A stretch of 64,000 nucleotides of DNA from Staphylococcus pragensis (GCF_004785665.1 NZ_SRPJ01000005.1:36489-100488); one strand, 5' to 3'; counted from the stretch's first letter, positions 49,011 to 58,264 are shown. Notes: generated from the letters alone by a model not told the origin. Numbers and translations are program-made.

Positions 49011-49074
49011 ATTGGGAGTTGGCGCAGTAAATATTATTAATTGAATTTTGATCGTATGATGAATGATGAATAAA

Positions 49075-49251
49075 TAGTTAAACTTGATGATAGTCTTAAA
49101 ATAGGAGATGCGTTTGAAGCCTTTTCTTCAGAAATTACGCTTGGAAGATATCAAGCACCATCCGCTGTTGCAAACTTAGTATCATTCTAATGATTCTGAC
49201 TATATTACTGGTCAATTCATTTTAACTGATGGTGGATTAGTGTATAGATAA
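49075..49251 (+). pseudogene. 3' remnant of a butA-type acetoin reductase gene
   Basis: The plus strand encodes IGDAFEAFSSEITLGRYQAP and SAVANLVSF, then a stop; after a short deletion another frame gives NDSDYITGQFILTDGGLVYR and a stop at 49251. These are the conserved C-terminal parts of short-chain dehydrogenases of the acetoin reductase (ButA) type. No N-terminal Rossmann motif remains. Confidence 0.75.
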
Positions 49252-49402
49252 AAAGGGATACTTCGTCATGGTAATTAACGGATAAAAAAGCGTTTAAATA
49301 TTTATATATAATGATTGTGTGCTTATACAAAATGTCAACTCAATGCATTCATGTGAGAGTGGGATGATGAGTCTGAGACATAAAGTCTCTGGATAAGTCA
49401 AA

Positions 49403-49446
49403 AAAGACAATTTCTATTGAAATAATATAGAAATTGTCTTTTTTAT
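49403..49446. terminator. Terminator at the left edge of repeat copy B
   Basis: GACAATTTCTAT pairs with ATAGAAATTGTC and is followed by six T. It is the counterpart of 26511-26552, with compensating changes in both stem arms. Confidence 0.8.
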
Positions 49447-49489
49447 AATTTTTTGATTATTTTCAGATCAATTGAGCTGCTACTTTTCT

Positions 49490-49600
49490 CATATTGAGTG
49501 CCGTTCATACAAATCCAAATTCTCTTTTAACTTTATTTATTCCTCTTACGGACATTCGAGTGAAGCCCATTTCAATTTTATTAGAAGTAATTTAGGTTTG
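49490..49600 (-). pseudogene. IS1182-family transposase 3' remnant, second copy
   Basis: On the minus strand it again encodes the end of an IS1182-type transposase (VRGINKVKREFGF...NMRKVA), in parallel with 26572-26700 and similarly truncated. Confidence 0.5.
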
Positions 49601-49636
49601 AACCTACCTAAATGAATATATGAGTTGTTTTTTATG

Positions 49637-50134
49637 CTATAAAATATATTCAGATTTCAATAATGACATAAAATAGGCATCTTTATATTTACCTTTAGTG
49701 TAGAATTGCTCTTTGAGTAATCCTTCTGTTTTAAATCCTTGTGACTCGTATATATGCACAGCCTTTTTGTTATCTGTATCAACATATAGATAAATTTTGT
49801 GCATGTTTAATATATCGAATGCATAATTTATCGCTTTTTCGAATGCGAATTTTGCATAACCTTTACCACTGAACTCAGGTTTAATAATTATTTGTATTTC
49901 ACAATTACGATGGATGTAATTAATTTCTACTAATTCAACAATACCTACAACTTGATTTTCATCTTCAACAATAAAACGTCTCTCCGATTCATCTAATAGA
50001 TGCTTATCAAATAAATACTGAAGTTCCGTTAAGGATTCATAAGGTTCTTCAAACCAATAAGCCATAATAGAATATTCATTATTTAATTCATGAACAAAAA
50101 GTAAATCACTATACTCTAATGCTCTTAGTTTCAT
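49637..50134 (-). CDS. speG: Spermidine N-acetyltransferase SpeG, copy 2
   Basis: This 165-residue GNAT protein differs from copy 1 at four positions (ENQV, two changes in EKAINYAFDIL, and KKAVHIYE). All acetyl-CoA and active-site regions are the same, so both should be active. ATG 50134 has GGGAGTGG upstream. Flanking terminators make it a self-contained unit. Two speG genes should raise polyamine acetylation capacity, if both are expressed. Confidence 0.9.
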   Translation of the reverse strand: MKLRALEYSDLLFVHELNNEYSIMAYWFEEPYESLTELQYLFDKHLLDESERRFIVEDENQVVGIVELVEINYIHRNCEIQIIIKPEFSGKGYAKFAFEKAINYAFDILNMHKIYLYVDTDNKKAVHIYESQGFKTEGLLKEQFYTKGKYKDAYFMSLLKSEYIL

Positions 50135-50354
50135 AATTCCACTCCCAAAATTTTCTCATATATTTGCATTATAAATATAAATAACGAATAAGTCATCATT
50201 CACTGTGAACACTTTATTTTAACAATTCATCACATACTAATTCTCATTTTCTTGTTATTCTCGATTTATTACTCTTACTATGAAACCTATAAAATTCTCA
50301 CATTTGTTTGTATTAAGAATAAATACATCAATAGTAACAATAAAAAATAAACAA

Positions 50355-50394
50355 TAAAGCATCCCTCACCGTAAAAGTGAAGGATGCTCTAGTT
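50355..50394. terminator. Bidirectional terminator upstream of speG copy 2
   Basis: AAGCATCCCTCAC pairs with GTGAAGGATGCT. One mismatch is present compared with the copy at 27447. Confidence 0.75.
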
Positions 50395-50502
50395 TTATTG
50401 TAAGTAGTATGATATTCATTTTGATAGATATTGGTTAATAATTGCCTGTAAATCATTGTTAAGTACCGTTGGAAAAAAATTAAATAAGGAAAGGGATATT
50501 AA

Positions 50503-51072
50503 GTTTGACACGAGGACCAAAAAATTAGAAGTGATGCAAGACGAAATAAAGATATAAATATGTCATCAACAATTGAGTTATCACATAGCAATATAGATAT
50601 TACAGAAATGAAGATGTCAGATATTGCTAAACATGCTAGTGTAGGTGGGGGGACATTATATCGACATTTTGAGAGCAAGGCACGTCTATGCGAATCAGTT
50701 ATGGACAAGTAGGTTGAAGCTATGTTTCAAGAAATTGATACGTATTTAGAAAAACATAAAAATAATTCTCCTTATCAACGTGTTTTTGGAATTTTAAGCT
50801 ATTTTTTGAATTTAAAAGAAACAAACTTTACAATTCTATCGTTTATTAAAAAGTCATCAAACCCTGCTGGATCCTTAATCCATATTCCATTTTATCATTC
50901 ACTAGCTGATTTGATTAAATTGCAATTAAAAAAAGAATATTGAAAGTCTTGACTTTAAGGTTGATGTAATGCTCAATTGTTTTTCTTCAGACTTCTACTA
51001 TTACTCAAAACATACACAGAAATTGTCTAGAACGGAATTTTTAGAACAAGTTTTAAACTTTATTTTTAAGTG
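50503..51072 (+). pseudogene. TetR-family regulator pseudogene
   Basis: The helix-turn-helix part is readable as RSDARRNKDINMSSTIELSH, then MSDIAKHASVGGGTLYRHFE. There is a frameshift before it in the A run near 50520, an in-frame TAG at 50710-50712 where Gln is expected (VMDK*VEAMF), and another shift near 50941. Residual sequence continues to about 51072. The original gene had a normal TetR length of about 190 residues. What it regulated is unknown. Confidence 0.8.
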
Positions 51073-51426
51073 AACATTGGATTCAAGAAATAGAAATATA
51101 AATTTTACAGATTTAGAAAAATATATTGAAATTGGTAAAAATGATAGAAATAGTTATTCTAAAAATAGGTCATGACGTGATATTTGTGAGAGTGAAAGAA
51201 GAACACATGAAAAATAAATAATCTAACCCAAAATATAATTAACAGGTAGAGATAAATTTTATACAACTCAATAGAATTTGTCTTTTTTCACGTATTCAGA
51301 AACTTTACATTTCAGATTCCGCAATAACTAATAATTACGTTTCTGTCTTTCAATAAGATGATTAGTTAGTGATACAATAAATTCATATAAAAAAGTATGA
51401 GAACCATTAAAATACATATAAGTATA
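51073..51426. other. Gap between the tetR remnant and att site c
   Basis: I see no gene or recognisable mobile-element end. The DNA is AT-rich, with no long frame on either strand. Confidence 0.4.
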
Positions 51427-51502
51427 AAAAAACGCATCATTAACTGATACGTAAAAGTATCCCACAAAAGCAATAAAAAAATAGATTGTGTGATATATTA
51501 TA
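51427..51502 (+). repeat. SCC att site c (diverged)
   Basis: CGCATCATTAACTGATACGT, AAAAGTATCCCACAAAAGCA and ATAAAAAAATAGATTGTGTG follow the order of the left-end sequence at 63523, with substitutions in the core. Confidence 0.7.
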
Positions 51503-51534
51503 AAATTACTTATTAAATAAAGGAGAAATGGGTA

Positions 51535-52314
51535 ATGATGATGTTTCGTGAAGCACTGATATGGATAGTGCTTCTCATATTTAACTTAATAAACACGTTT
51601 TTAGTACTTGTGGGAAAATCATCATTGTTCAAGGTTCCACTTTGGAGTACATGGTTAGTTTGGGGAATAGTTACTATAATTATAATAGGCGTTTTGCTTT
51701 TTAGAAAACATTTACAAAAAAAGCATCCACTCATTAATAAACGTCTCAATAATAAAGATTTTGAAGCGGGAGAATTCTTTGTACAAATGCCTTTATATAT
51801 CATTGAGAATCAAAGCAATGTGATATACGGTAACGAGACAATAACGTATAAATCTATTTTTGTTAATATATTTCATAAATTATTGAGTCTCTTTGGTGTT
51901 CAAACAAAATATAGTCTATATATGACTTCTAGTGAGAACAATGTAAAAGTAATTCGTAAACATGTGGTAGCGAATAGACCTCAATATACGATGTATTTGA
52001 ATAATGAAGAAGTAGGCACGCTTGAGATGAAAAAGTTCTTTAAAAGTGGGGGGAAGCAACAACTTCCTTACACGTTTAATTACAAATCTGAGGTATTTGA
52101 TGTAAGTAGCCCATTTTTTAGTAATGAAACGAAAATCACATTTGAGAATGACGTAGTATTAACCGCAAAGCGTAGTTTTTTAGATATTTCAAAAAGTAAA
52201 CGAACTAAAAAACGTGGGGAAAAACACACTATACACATTCACAGTACTAGAGTAGAGAAAGAAATATTACTAGCCATTTACTTACAATGCACGATCAATA
52301 AGCAAACACAATAA
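51535..52314 (+). CDS. Membrane-anchored protein with a tubby/LURP-like beta domain
   Basis: The 259-residue product has two N-terminal membrane helices (about 5-28 and 35-57), then a soluble beta-rich region (about 95-255) whose pattern (YSLYMTSSENNVKVIRKHVV, VGTLEMKKFFK, KITFENDVVLTAKRS) resembles tubby C-like/LURP-one domains. That assignment is tentative. AAGGAG at 51520-51524 precedes ATG 51535; ATG 51538 and 51541 are alternatives. It is the first gene after att site c, followed at a distance by a lipoprotein and a Ser-rich protein, perhaps an envelope module. Confidence 0.6.
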   Translation: MMMFREALIWIVLLIFNLINTFLVLVGKSSLFKVPLWSTWLVWGIVTIIIIGVLLFRKHLQKKHPLINKRLNNKDFEAGEFFVQMPLYIIENQSNVIYGNETITYKSIFVNIFHKLLSLFGVQTKYSLYMTSSENNVKVIRKHVVANRPQYTMYLNNEEVGTLEMKKFFKSGGKQQLPYTFNYKSEVFDVSSPFFSNETKITFENDVVLTAKRSFLDISKSKRTKKRGEKHTIHIHSTRVEKEILLAIYLQCTINKQTQ

Positions 52315-52349
52315 ATGAAGTATAGCGATAGTATAAGGCGACCCGTATA

Positions 52350-52439
52350 TTAGCGAATAAAGATTTTAGTACAAATATATCCTATTATCATAACGGCTAA
52401 AAAAGATAGTGAAGGTAATAAAGCAAACCATATTGACAT
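52350..52439 (-). CDS. 29-residue hydrophobic peptide
   Basis: ATG 52439 has a strong, well-spaced AGGAGAG (52445-52451 on the minus strand) and encodes MSIWFALLPSLSFLAVMIIG, then YICTKIFIR. The peptide is a single membrane-spanning segment with a basic C terminus, like type I toxins or small membrane regulators in general form, but not of the Fst/PepA type. It lies antisense between the tubby-like gene and the lipoprotein gene. Function is unknown. Confidence 0.55.
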   Translation of the reverse strand: MSIWFALLPSLSFLAVMIIGYICTKIFIR

Positions 52440-52669
52440 AACTATCTCTCCTTACTCATCATATTCTGTATTGAAAATCTAAACTTATAAGTAAAAGTGA
52501 TCGATGATTTTAAATATAGTTTAACAAAAATAATTAAAAATGAAATAACTCACAATTGATATATTAAAATGTATATAAAAGTTTTAAAGATAAAATAAGT
52601 TATGTATCACTCACTTGGAAATGAATGGACTAAGAATGTTACAATGCAAATGAGTAGAGGAGAGTGTTT

Positions 52670-53053
52670 ATGAAAAAGATAATATTATTAGCTAGTCTAT
52701 TAGGTTTGTCTTTTATCTTAGTGGCTTGCGGAACATCGGGAGAGCAGAAAGAACCTTCTAAAGATAGTCAAAAGTCAGAGAAATATACATATGAGTATTA
52801 TGAAGTGCTAAATAATGGTTCAGAAGATACACCTAATGTGGAAATAAAATATAAAGATAAAAATGGTAAATCACATTTACATAAGACGGATTTAGAACAC
52901 GTTTATGAACATATTTTAAATGATGGAAATAAAAAGCCTTATATAATTAAAGATGGCAAAAAGATTCATGTCTATCGTCCACCATATATGATTTATGGCG
53001 ATGACGATATTGAAGGACAAGTTACTGCTAAAGATGAAGTATCTAAAGAGTAA
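52670..53053 (+). CDS. Small putative lipoprotein
   Basis: The 127-residue protein has a lipoprotein signal (LGLSFILVACGTS, Cys near 20), then a charged region with YTYEYYEVLNNGSEDTPNVE and KDGKKIHVYRPPYMIYGDDD. It should be tethered to the outer face of the membrane. ATG 52670 is preferred over GTG 52664, with AGAGGAG as ribosome binding site. It lies 11 bases before the Ser-rich gene, so they are cotranscribed. No family function is recognised. Confidence 0.75.
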   Translation: MKKIILLASLLGLSFILVACGTSGEQKEPSKDSQKSEKYTYEYYEVLNNGSEDTPNVEIKYKDKNGKSHLHKTDLEHVYEHILNDGNKKPYIIKDGKKIHVYRPPYMIYGDDDIEGQVTAKDEVSKE

Positions 53054-53064
53054 GAGGTGAGTGG

Positions 53065-53697
53065 GTGAAGCATAAAGTATTAAAAATGATAAGTATAATG
53101 ATAATCTTTAATGTGCTCTCGCTTTGTATATTGTCTACAAATTTAGAAGCTGTAACATCAAGCACGAGTAGCTCAAGTTCGAGTAGTAGTTCGTCATCTT
53201 CTGCAGTTAGAAGTTCAACGTCTTCAAGTTCGTCAATGAGTCGTTCAAGTACGATGAATGCTTCACGAGTTGCAAAACAATCAAGTCAACGTGCAGCGCA
53301 ACAAGCTAGTCGAACAAATAGTATGACATATAATAACAAATCATCAAAATTCAAACAAGATACTGGTAAAATTCAATCTCAACAAGCACGATCAATGGTT
53401 TCTACAAGACATCGATATAGACCAGGGGCCTCATATGCGTCACAATTTATGGCCACTTCATATTATAATAATTGGTTATTTTTTTATTTTATTACATCCG
53501 GTATGTATAAAAATAAAACCAATCATGTTGAATACCAAAAAAACATGTTGAAACAACAAATGAAAGCACATGAGAAATTATATACCATTACCGTTCAAAC
53601 TAATAAAGGCAAACGTTTAGTTGTTGTCCCGAAAAAGCAATACGATGAAATTAAAAACGGTGAGAAAGTGAAAATTAAAAATAGTGTATTGCAATAA
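53065..53697 (+). CDS. Secreted Ser-rich protein of unknown function
   Basis: GTG 53065, with GAGGTGAG upstream, starts a 210-residue protein: an N-terminal hydrophobic segment (about 7-27) as signal or anchor, a serine tract (about 32-60, including runs of 12 or more serines), an Ala/Gln/Arg-rich region (about 65-120), a hydrophobic NNWLFFYFITSGMY near 140 and a basic C-terminal domain (VVVPKKQYDEIKNGEKVKIK). It could be a surface or secreted protein. Whether GtfA/GtfB might act on its serines is only a thought. A bidirectional terminator separates it from arsC. Confidence 0.7.
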   Translation: MKHKVLKMISIMIIFNVLSLCILSTNLEAVTSSTSSSSSSSSSSSSAVRSSTSSSSSMSRSSTMNASRVAKQSSQRAAQQASRTNSMTYNNKSSKFKQDTGKIQSQQARSMVSTRHRYRPGASYASQFMATSYYNNWLFFYFITSGMYKNKTNHVEYQKNMLKQQMKAHEKLYTITVQTNKGKRLVVVPKKQYDEIKNGEKVKIKNSVLQ

Positions 53698-53802
53698 CTC
53701 ACATTGAGTAATCCAACGTTCTTAATAGAAGGGAATTTTAATAAAGTTAAAGTGTGTTCATCATTTTAAAACTCTGTAATCGTCTAAAATGGCATATTAA
53801 AA

Positions 53803-53834
53803 AAAGCGTCTCAATGATATTGAGACGCTTAAAA
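53803..53834. terminator. Bidirectional terminator between the Ser-rich gene and arsC
   Basis: AAGCGTCTCAAT pairs with ATTGAGACGCTT, with A run before and T-rich tail after. Confidence 0.85.
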
Positions 53835-53835
53835 T

Positions 53836-54232
53836 TTATCTAGCCTTAAATGAGTCAATGGCTGCTTTGATTTTATCTCTAACACGTTGGAATTCTGACC
53901 AAGGTTTGCCAGCAGGATCGTCAAATCCCCAATGTTCTTTCTTTACATTAGGCGGCAATACAGGACAGTTTTGATCAGCATCACTACATAGAGTTACTAC
54001 TAAATCGGATTGGTTTAGTATAGTATTGTCAATTAAATTAGAAGTATGGTTTGAGATATCAATTCCGACTTCTTTCATCGCTTCGATTGCTTTCGGATTG
54101 ACACCGTGTGCCTCAATACCGCCAGAATATACTTGCCATTCATCACCTAAGATGTTCTTAGCCCAACCTTCAGCCATTTGGCTACGGCATGAATTACCTG
54201 TACATATAAAGTAAATTGTTTTTTTTATCCAT
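53836..54232 (-). pseudogene. arsC: Arsenate reductase ArsC, +1 frameshift after codon 4
   Basis: ATG 54232 (AGGAGAC upstream) starts MDKK, but a run of eight A (54219-54226) shifts the frame and translation stops after 12 codons. With seven A it would read [20 protein letters not shown], the normal start of thioredoxin-type arsenate reductase with catalytic Cys10. The rest ([10 protein letters not shown]..., with [11 protein letters not shown] carrying Cys82 and Cys89) is intact to 53836, total 131 residues. ArsC reduces arsenate to arsenite for ArsB. Translation of the remaining frame from the ATG at about 54177 would lack the catalytic Cys. It ends the arsDARBC operon. Confidence 0.85.
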
Positions 54233-54250
54233 AAATAGTCTCCTCTTTTT

Positions 54251-55540
54251 TTAGAAAATAATAAGTGTTAGATATAACCCTAACAGTGTGATAAACAGAA
54301 CAGGAATCGTAATAACAATACCTGTTTTAAAATATGTGCCCCATGAAATTTTTACTCCCTTTTGTGTTAAAACGTGTAACCATAGTAGTGTTGCTAAGGA
54401 GCCGATAGGTGTGATTTTAGGTCCTAAATCTGCACCAATGATATTAGCATAAATCATGCCTTCTTTGATTAAACCGGTAGTTGCAGATTGTCCAATAGCA
54501 ATTGCATCAATTAATACGGTAGGCATATTATTCATAATGGCTGAAAGAAATGCGGATATAAAGCCCATACCTATCACACTACTAAACAATCCATAGTTTG
54601 ATATGCTTGATAGCATATTAGCTAATAATGCAGTAATACCTACATTTTTCAGACCAAATACAACTAAATACATTCCTATAGAAAAGAGCACAATATTCCA
54701 AGGTGCGCCTTTGATCACTTGTTTCGTGTTTACAACGCTTGATTGATAGGCCAATACAGTAAATATAAACGCAATTGAACAAGCAATTATCGATACTGGA
54801 ATTTGAATAAATTCACTAACTATATAACCAATGAGTAAAATTGATAAAACAATCCACGAAAATTTAAATAATTTTGGATCTTTAATGGCTTGATCAGGCG
54901 TTTTAAGATTTTTAATTTCAAAATGGTTAGGAATAACTTTTCTGAAATATAGCCATAATACAACAATACTTGCAAGTAAAGAGAATAGATTTGGAATCAT
55001 CATGCGACTTACATATTCAATAAATCCAATATGAAAGTAGTCAGCAGAAACGATATTAACCAAATTACTTACAATTAATGGAAGAGACGTAGTATCTGCA
55101 ATGAATCCACTTGCAATGATAAAAGGAAAAATAACTTTTTGATTAAACCCAAGATTTCTTACCATAGCGAGCACGATTGGAGTGAGAATTAATGCAGCTC
55201 CATCGTTCGCAAAGAAAGCTGCTACAATAGCGCCTAACAACATAATGTAGACAAACATCTTAAACCCATGACCATTTGAAGCTCTGACCATATGTATAGC
55301 TGCCCATTCGAAAAATCCAATTTCATCTAAAATTAATGAAATGAGTATAACAGCGACAAAGGTTAATGTCGCATTCCAAACAATCCCTGTAACTTCTAAT
55401 ACGTCTGAAAAGCTAACGACACCTGTAATGATAGCAATAACAGCACCGATTAAAGCTGTAACTCCAATATCCAAACCTTTAGGTTGCCATATGATAAAAA
55501 TCAACGTTAATATAAAAATAGTGATTGCTAATATCGTCAT
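54251..55540 (-). CDS. arsB: Arsenite efflux permease ArsB
   Basis: The 429-residue ArsB membrane protein has about 12 helices, with [16 protein letters not shown] near 65, [15 protein letters not shown] near 100, and [21 protein letters not shown] near 375. It exports arsenite and antimonite, using the proton gradient, or ATP when joined by ArsA. ATG 55540 is preferred over GTG 55549 on ribosome binding site spacing (AAAGGTGAG). The start lies just after the arsR stop, and arsC follows 18 bases beyond. Confidence 0.95.
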   Translation of the reverse strand: MTILAITIFILTLIFIIWQPKGLDIGVTALIGAVIAIITGVVSFSDVLEVTGIVWNATLTFVAVILISLILDEIGFFEWAAIHMVRASNGHGFKMFVYIMLLGAIVAAFFANDGAALILTPIVLAMVRNLGFNQKVIFPFIIASGFIADTTSLPLIVSNLVNIVSADYFHIGFIEYVSRMMIPNLFSLLASIVVLWLYFRKVIPNHFEIKNLKTPDQAIKDPKLFKFSWIVLSILLIGYIVSEFIQIPVSIIACSIAFIFTVLAYQSSVVNTKQVIKGAPWNIVLFSIGMYLVVFGLKNVGITALLANMLSSISNYGLFSSVIGMGFISAFLSAIMNNMPTVLIDAIAIGQSATTGLIKEGMIYANIIGADLGPKITPIGSLATLLWLHVLTQKGVKISWGTYFKTGIVITIPVLFITLLGLYLTLIIF

Positions 55541-55542
55541 TG

Positions 55543-55857
55543 TTAACACTCACCTTTCTCTACTGTTTCACATATACATGGGACAGTACAGGAACTCAAT
55601 AGAGTGAGTCGTGATGTAACGTTATCCAATACGTCATGATTCAATTTGTATAAAATTTTATTACCATCTTTTCTGGATGTAATTAAATTATTGTCTTTTA
55701 ATACTTTCATATGATGACTTAATGTGGGTTGAGAAAAAGAAAAATGCTCTAATAAATCACAAGCGCATAATTCACCACAAGATAACAAATCTAATATTTC
55801 AAGACGGCTACTATCAGCCATCACTTTCAAGTATTGCGATATTTCACTATAATTCAA
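55543..55857 (-). CDS. arsR: Arsenical resistance repressor ArsR
   Basis: This 104-residue winged-helix repressor carries the arsenite-sensing [22 protein letters not shown] (CxC within helix alpha-3). It dissociates from the operator when As(III) binds. ATG 55857 has AGAAAGGGAG upstream. It sits in the middle of the arsDARBC array and has 137 bases of non-coding DNA before it, so it may have its own promoter. It differs clearly from the ArsR-type regulator at 58576. Confidence 0.94.
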   Translation of the reverse strand: MNYSEISQYLKVMADSSRLEILDLLSCGELCACDLLEHFSFSQPTLSHHMKVLKDNNLITSRKDGNKILYKLNHDVLDNVTSRLTLLSSCTVPCICETVEKGEC

Positions 55858-55994
55858 TTTTTTCTCCCTTTCTACTTGAAATCTTTTATTTCGTTAATAA
55901 TTTTTATTGTCACTTGATAAATTATATACTTGCTTAACTCCTAAATTATTAACTGGTTTAAAGTAGACTCTAGGTCTCATTATAATCAATAACA

Positions 55995-57719
55995 TTAATA
56001 TTCTGATATTCGATAAGGTATGACAAAGTAATTATCAAAACTTTCATTTTTAATTTTGTTTATCCAAAATGATTCATCTTCTTTTTTGTTACTAAAAAGG
56101 TCATCACGTTGATTTAGCGTAACTAACGATTGATTAACAACCCACCAATTATGGCCTATATTAGCTCTATTTAAATCTTCTACTAAACGTTTAGATTCTA
56201 AATAAGGTGTTTTTTCTGCTAGTGTTACGATTATCATCTGTGTTAAATTTTTATTTTGAATTTTAGGTAATAATGTTTCAACATTACTGGTAGTTTGAGT
56301 TGATTTTTTCTTTAATTCTCTATGATGATTTTCACTAGAATCAAGTAACAGCAAGGTATGGCCTGTAGGAGCTGTATCTACAATGACGTAATCCATGTCG
56401 TCTTGATTCTCCATAATGTCACTAAAGGCTTTGAAAAATGCTATTTCTTCTGTACAAGGTGATTTTAAATCTTCCATAATATAATCAATATCGTCTTGTG
56501 GTGTATCATCATTCACTGTGGCTAGTACTTCTTTTTTATACTTTTCTAATGCTTGTTCTTCATCAATATAAGCAGTATTTAAATTACTTGTAGTTTCAAC
56601 ATTAATTTCTTTAGTAGGGTCAGTAGTTGCTAAAAGAACACGATATCCTTTATTAGATAACGTTGTAGCTAATTGCGTTGCTACTGTCGTTTTACCAACG
56701 CCACCTTTTCCCATTGTAAATAAATATTGAACTTTACTATTTTCAATTTCATCGATTAATTTATTGAATTGCGGATGATCTTCAACAATAAAGTCATCAT
56801 TTTCAATTAAGTTATCATCATTTAATAGATTAGTTAAACTTTCTATACCTTCTTCTTTCTGATTTTTATATGGAACGTAATAAGCATGATTGTTATTTAA
56901 CCATTCAGTAAAATGATTAATGTTTTTATCTTGTTCTGATTTCATCTGACTCGAAATTAAACCGTGACTTTCTTCTATATAGTTGTTAATGATTACTTTG
57001 AATTTAGAAATTGACAGTTGTTGTAATTCTTGTTGCGCTCTTTGAATTTCATATATAGAAGAGTGAGTAGGTCTCGCAACTAACATCATGGTCGTATCAT
57101 CTTGGTTACGTAGTTTTTCAAGTGCTGAATTATATTTAACTCTATTTTCATTTAAACCTGATAATTGACCTAAGCAAGAAGCGTCATTACTCGTTGTATT
57201 TAAATAATCTGTCCATGCAGAAGGTAATTCAAGCATTCTCAAGGTGTGACCTGTGGGAGCTGTATCAAATATAATGAAATCAAATTCTTGTTCTAAAGTT
57301 TTATCGGATAAAAAATTTGTAAATTCATTAAATGCTGCTACTTCAACTGTACATGAACCACTTAACTGTTCTTTCATTTCAGAAAGCACATCTTCTGGTA
57401 GAATACCCTCATAAGGTTCTATAGATTGTGCTTTATAATCGTCTGCAGCAGCAATCGGGTCAAAATTGGCTATAGAGAGATTAGGTATAGGTTGATATTT
57501 AGTTAATTTATTAGATAATTCCATTTGAAATACATCTTGTAAATTACTAGCTGGATCAGTACTTACTAAAGCTACTTTCTTTCCATTCTCTGCTAAGTTT
57601 AAAGCAATAAAACTTGATATCGTTGTTTTGCCTACGCCACCTTTACCAGTAAAAAACAAATATTTTGTTAACTCAATGTTATCTAAATTCAATTTATTTA
57701 AGTATTTAACAGCATCCAT
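55995..57719 (-). CDS. arsA: Arsenite-stimulated ATPase ArsA
   Basis: The product of about 574 residues has two ATPase halves, each with a deviant Walker A: FTGKGGVGKTTISSFIA near 17 and TMGKGGVGKTTVATQLA near 330, plus a DTAPTGHTLRML and DTAPTGHTLLLL switch in each half. Metal-binding Cys lie in SGSCTVEVAAF and SPCTEEIAFF. ArsA binds ArsB and couples ATP hydrolysis to arsenite export. The 5' end overlaps arsD. ATG 57719 fits the family start; ATG 57740 gives seven more residues. Confidence 0.94.
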   Translation of the reverse strand: MDAVKYLNKLNLDNIELTKYLFFTGKGGVGKTTISSFIALNLAENGKKVALVSTDPASNLQDVFQMELSNKLTKYQPIPNLSIANFDPIAAADDYKAQSIEPYEGILPEDVLSEMKEQLSGSCTVEVAAFNEFTNFLSDKTLEQEFDFIIFDTAPTGHTLRMLELPSAWTDYLNTTSNDASCLGQLSGLNENRVKYNSALEKLRNQDDTTMMLVARPTHSSIYEIQRAQQELQQLSISKFKVIINNYIEESHGLISSQMKSEQDKNINHFTEWLNNNHAYYVPYKNQKEEGIESLTNLLNDDNLIENDDFIVEDHPQFNKLIDEIENSKVQYLFTMGKGGVGKTTVATQLATTLSNKGYRVLLATTDPTKEINVETTSNLNTAYIDEEQALEKYKKEVLATVNDDTPQDDIDYIMEDLKSPCTEEIAFFKAFSDIMENQDDMDYVIVDTAPTGHTLLLLDSSENHHRELKKKSTQTTSNVETLLPKIQNKNLTQMIIVTLAEKTPYLESKRLVEDLNRANIGHNWWVVNQSLVTLNQRDDLFSNKKEDESFWINKIKNESFDNYFVIPYRISEY

Positions 57720-58053
57720 CTCCACCACAGCATCCTCCATTTCTCATTTGATTAACTGTAATGATTTCATCAGCTTCTTCTTGGGTAATATAAGCGCCCG
57801 TTTTAGCTATACCGCCTTCTATAAAAGTGATGGGTAAAACTTCATCACCTTTTTCTTGAATTAAACGAATAACTTCTTGATTTTTAATGAATTCATTCGG
57901 ATTATTATTCATATTATAACGTTGAACTTCTATTTGATTTTGTTTTAAATATTCATTGATTTGGTTCGCTTTTATTAGTGTTTCATCCGGTTCTGGACCA
58001 CATACCCCAGTAGAACAGCACATAGCTTCTTCGTATATTTCAATATTTAACAT
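57706..58053 (-). CDS. arsD: Arsenic metallochaperone ArsD
   Basis: The 115-residue ArsD carries As(III) to ArsA and is a weak repressor. Vicinal Cys pairs are visible: EEAMCCSTGVCGPE near residue 8 (Cys12, Cys13, Cys18 type) and the tail NGGCCGGDGCC. ATG 58053 has GAGGTGAG upstream; a longer frame from 58095 lacks support. The last codons overlap arsA by 14 bases. It is the first gene of arsDARBC. Confidence 0.94.
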   Translation of the reverse strand: MLNIEIYEEAMCCSTGVCGPEPDETLIKANQINEYLKQNQIEVQRYNMNNNPNEFIKNQEVIRLIQEKGDEVLPITFIEGGIAKTGAYITQEEADEIITVNQMRNGGCCGGDGCC

Positions 58054-58264
58054 TATACTCACCTCATTAATTAATTTACGATTATAGACTAACATCTATA
58101 TAGATGGGTGTCTATGTTTTTATTTGAGTTTTAAAAATTTTACTAAATTTAATTCTTAATAATACAATTTATAAAAAAATTATTTTAGTATTTCTGTGAG
58201 CAATACCTAAGTTTATGTAAAAATTATAGTTTTTTTCTTGCGATAATATGGATATTGATTTACA

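Larger units (their letters stand above)
49405..50455 (+). repeat. 1-kb direct repeat, copy B (contains speG)
   Basis: This is the counterpart of 26505-27545 in the same orientation. It contains the IS1182-like remnant, speG, its leader and the bidirectional terminator, and ends within a decayed copy of the 73-residue gene. Confidence 0.8.

Noticed and set aside
52350..52439. Fst/PepA-type type I toxin
   Set aside because: Size and hydrophobicity fit, but the family signature (start with a conserved APxxxG core and charged tail) is absent, so only a general small hydrophobic peptide is claimed.
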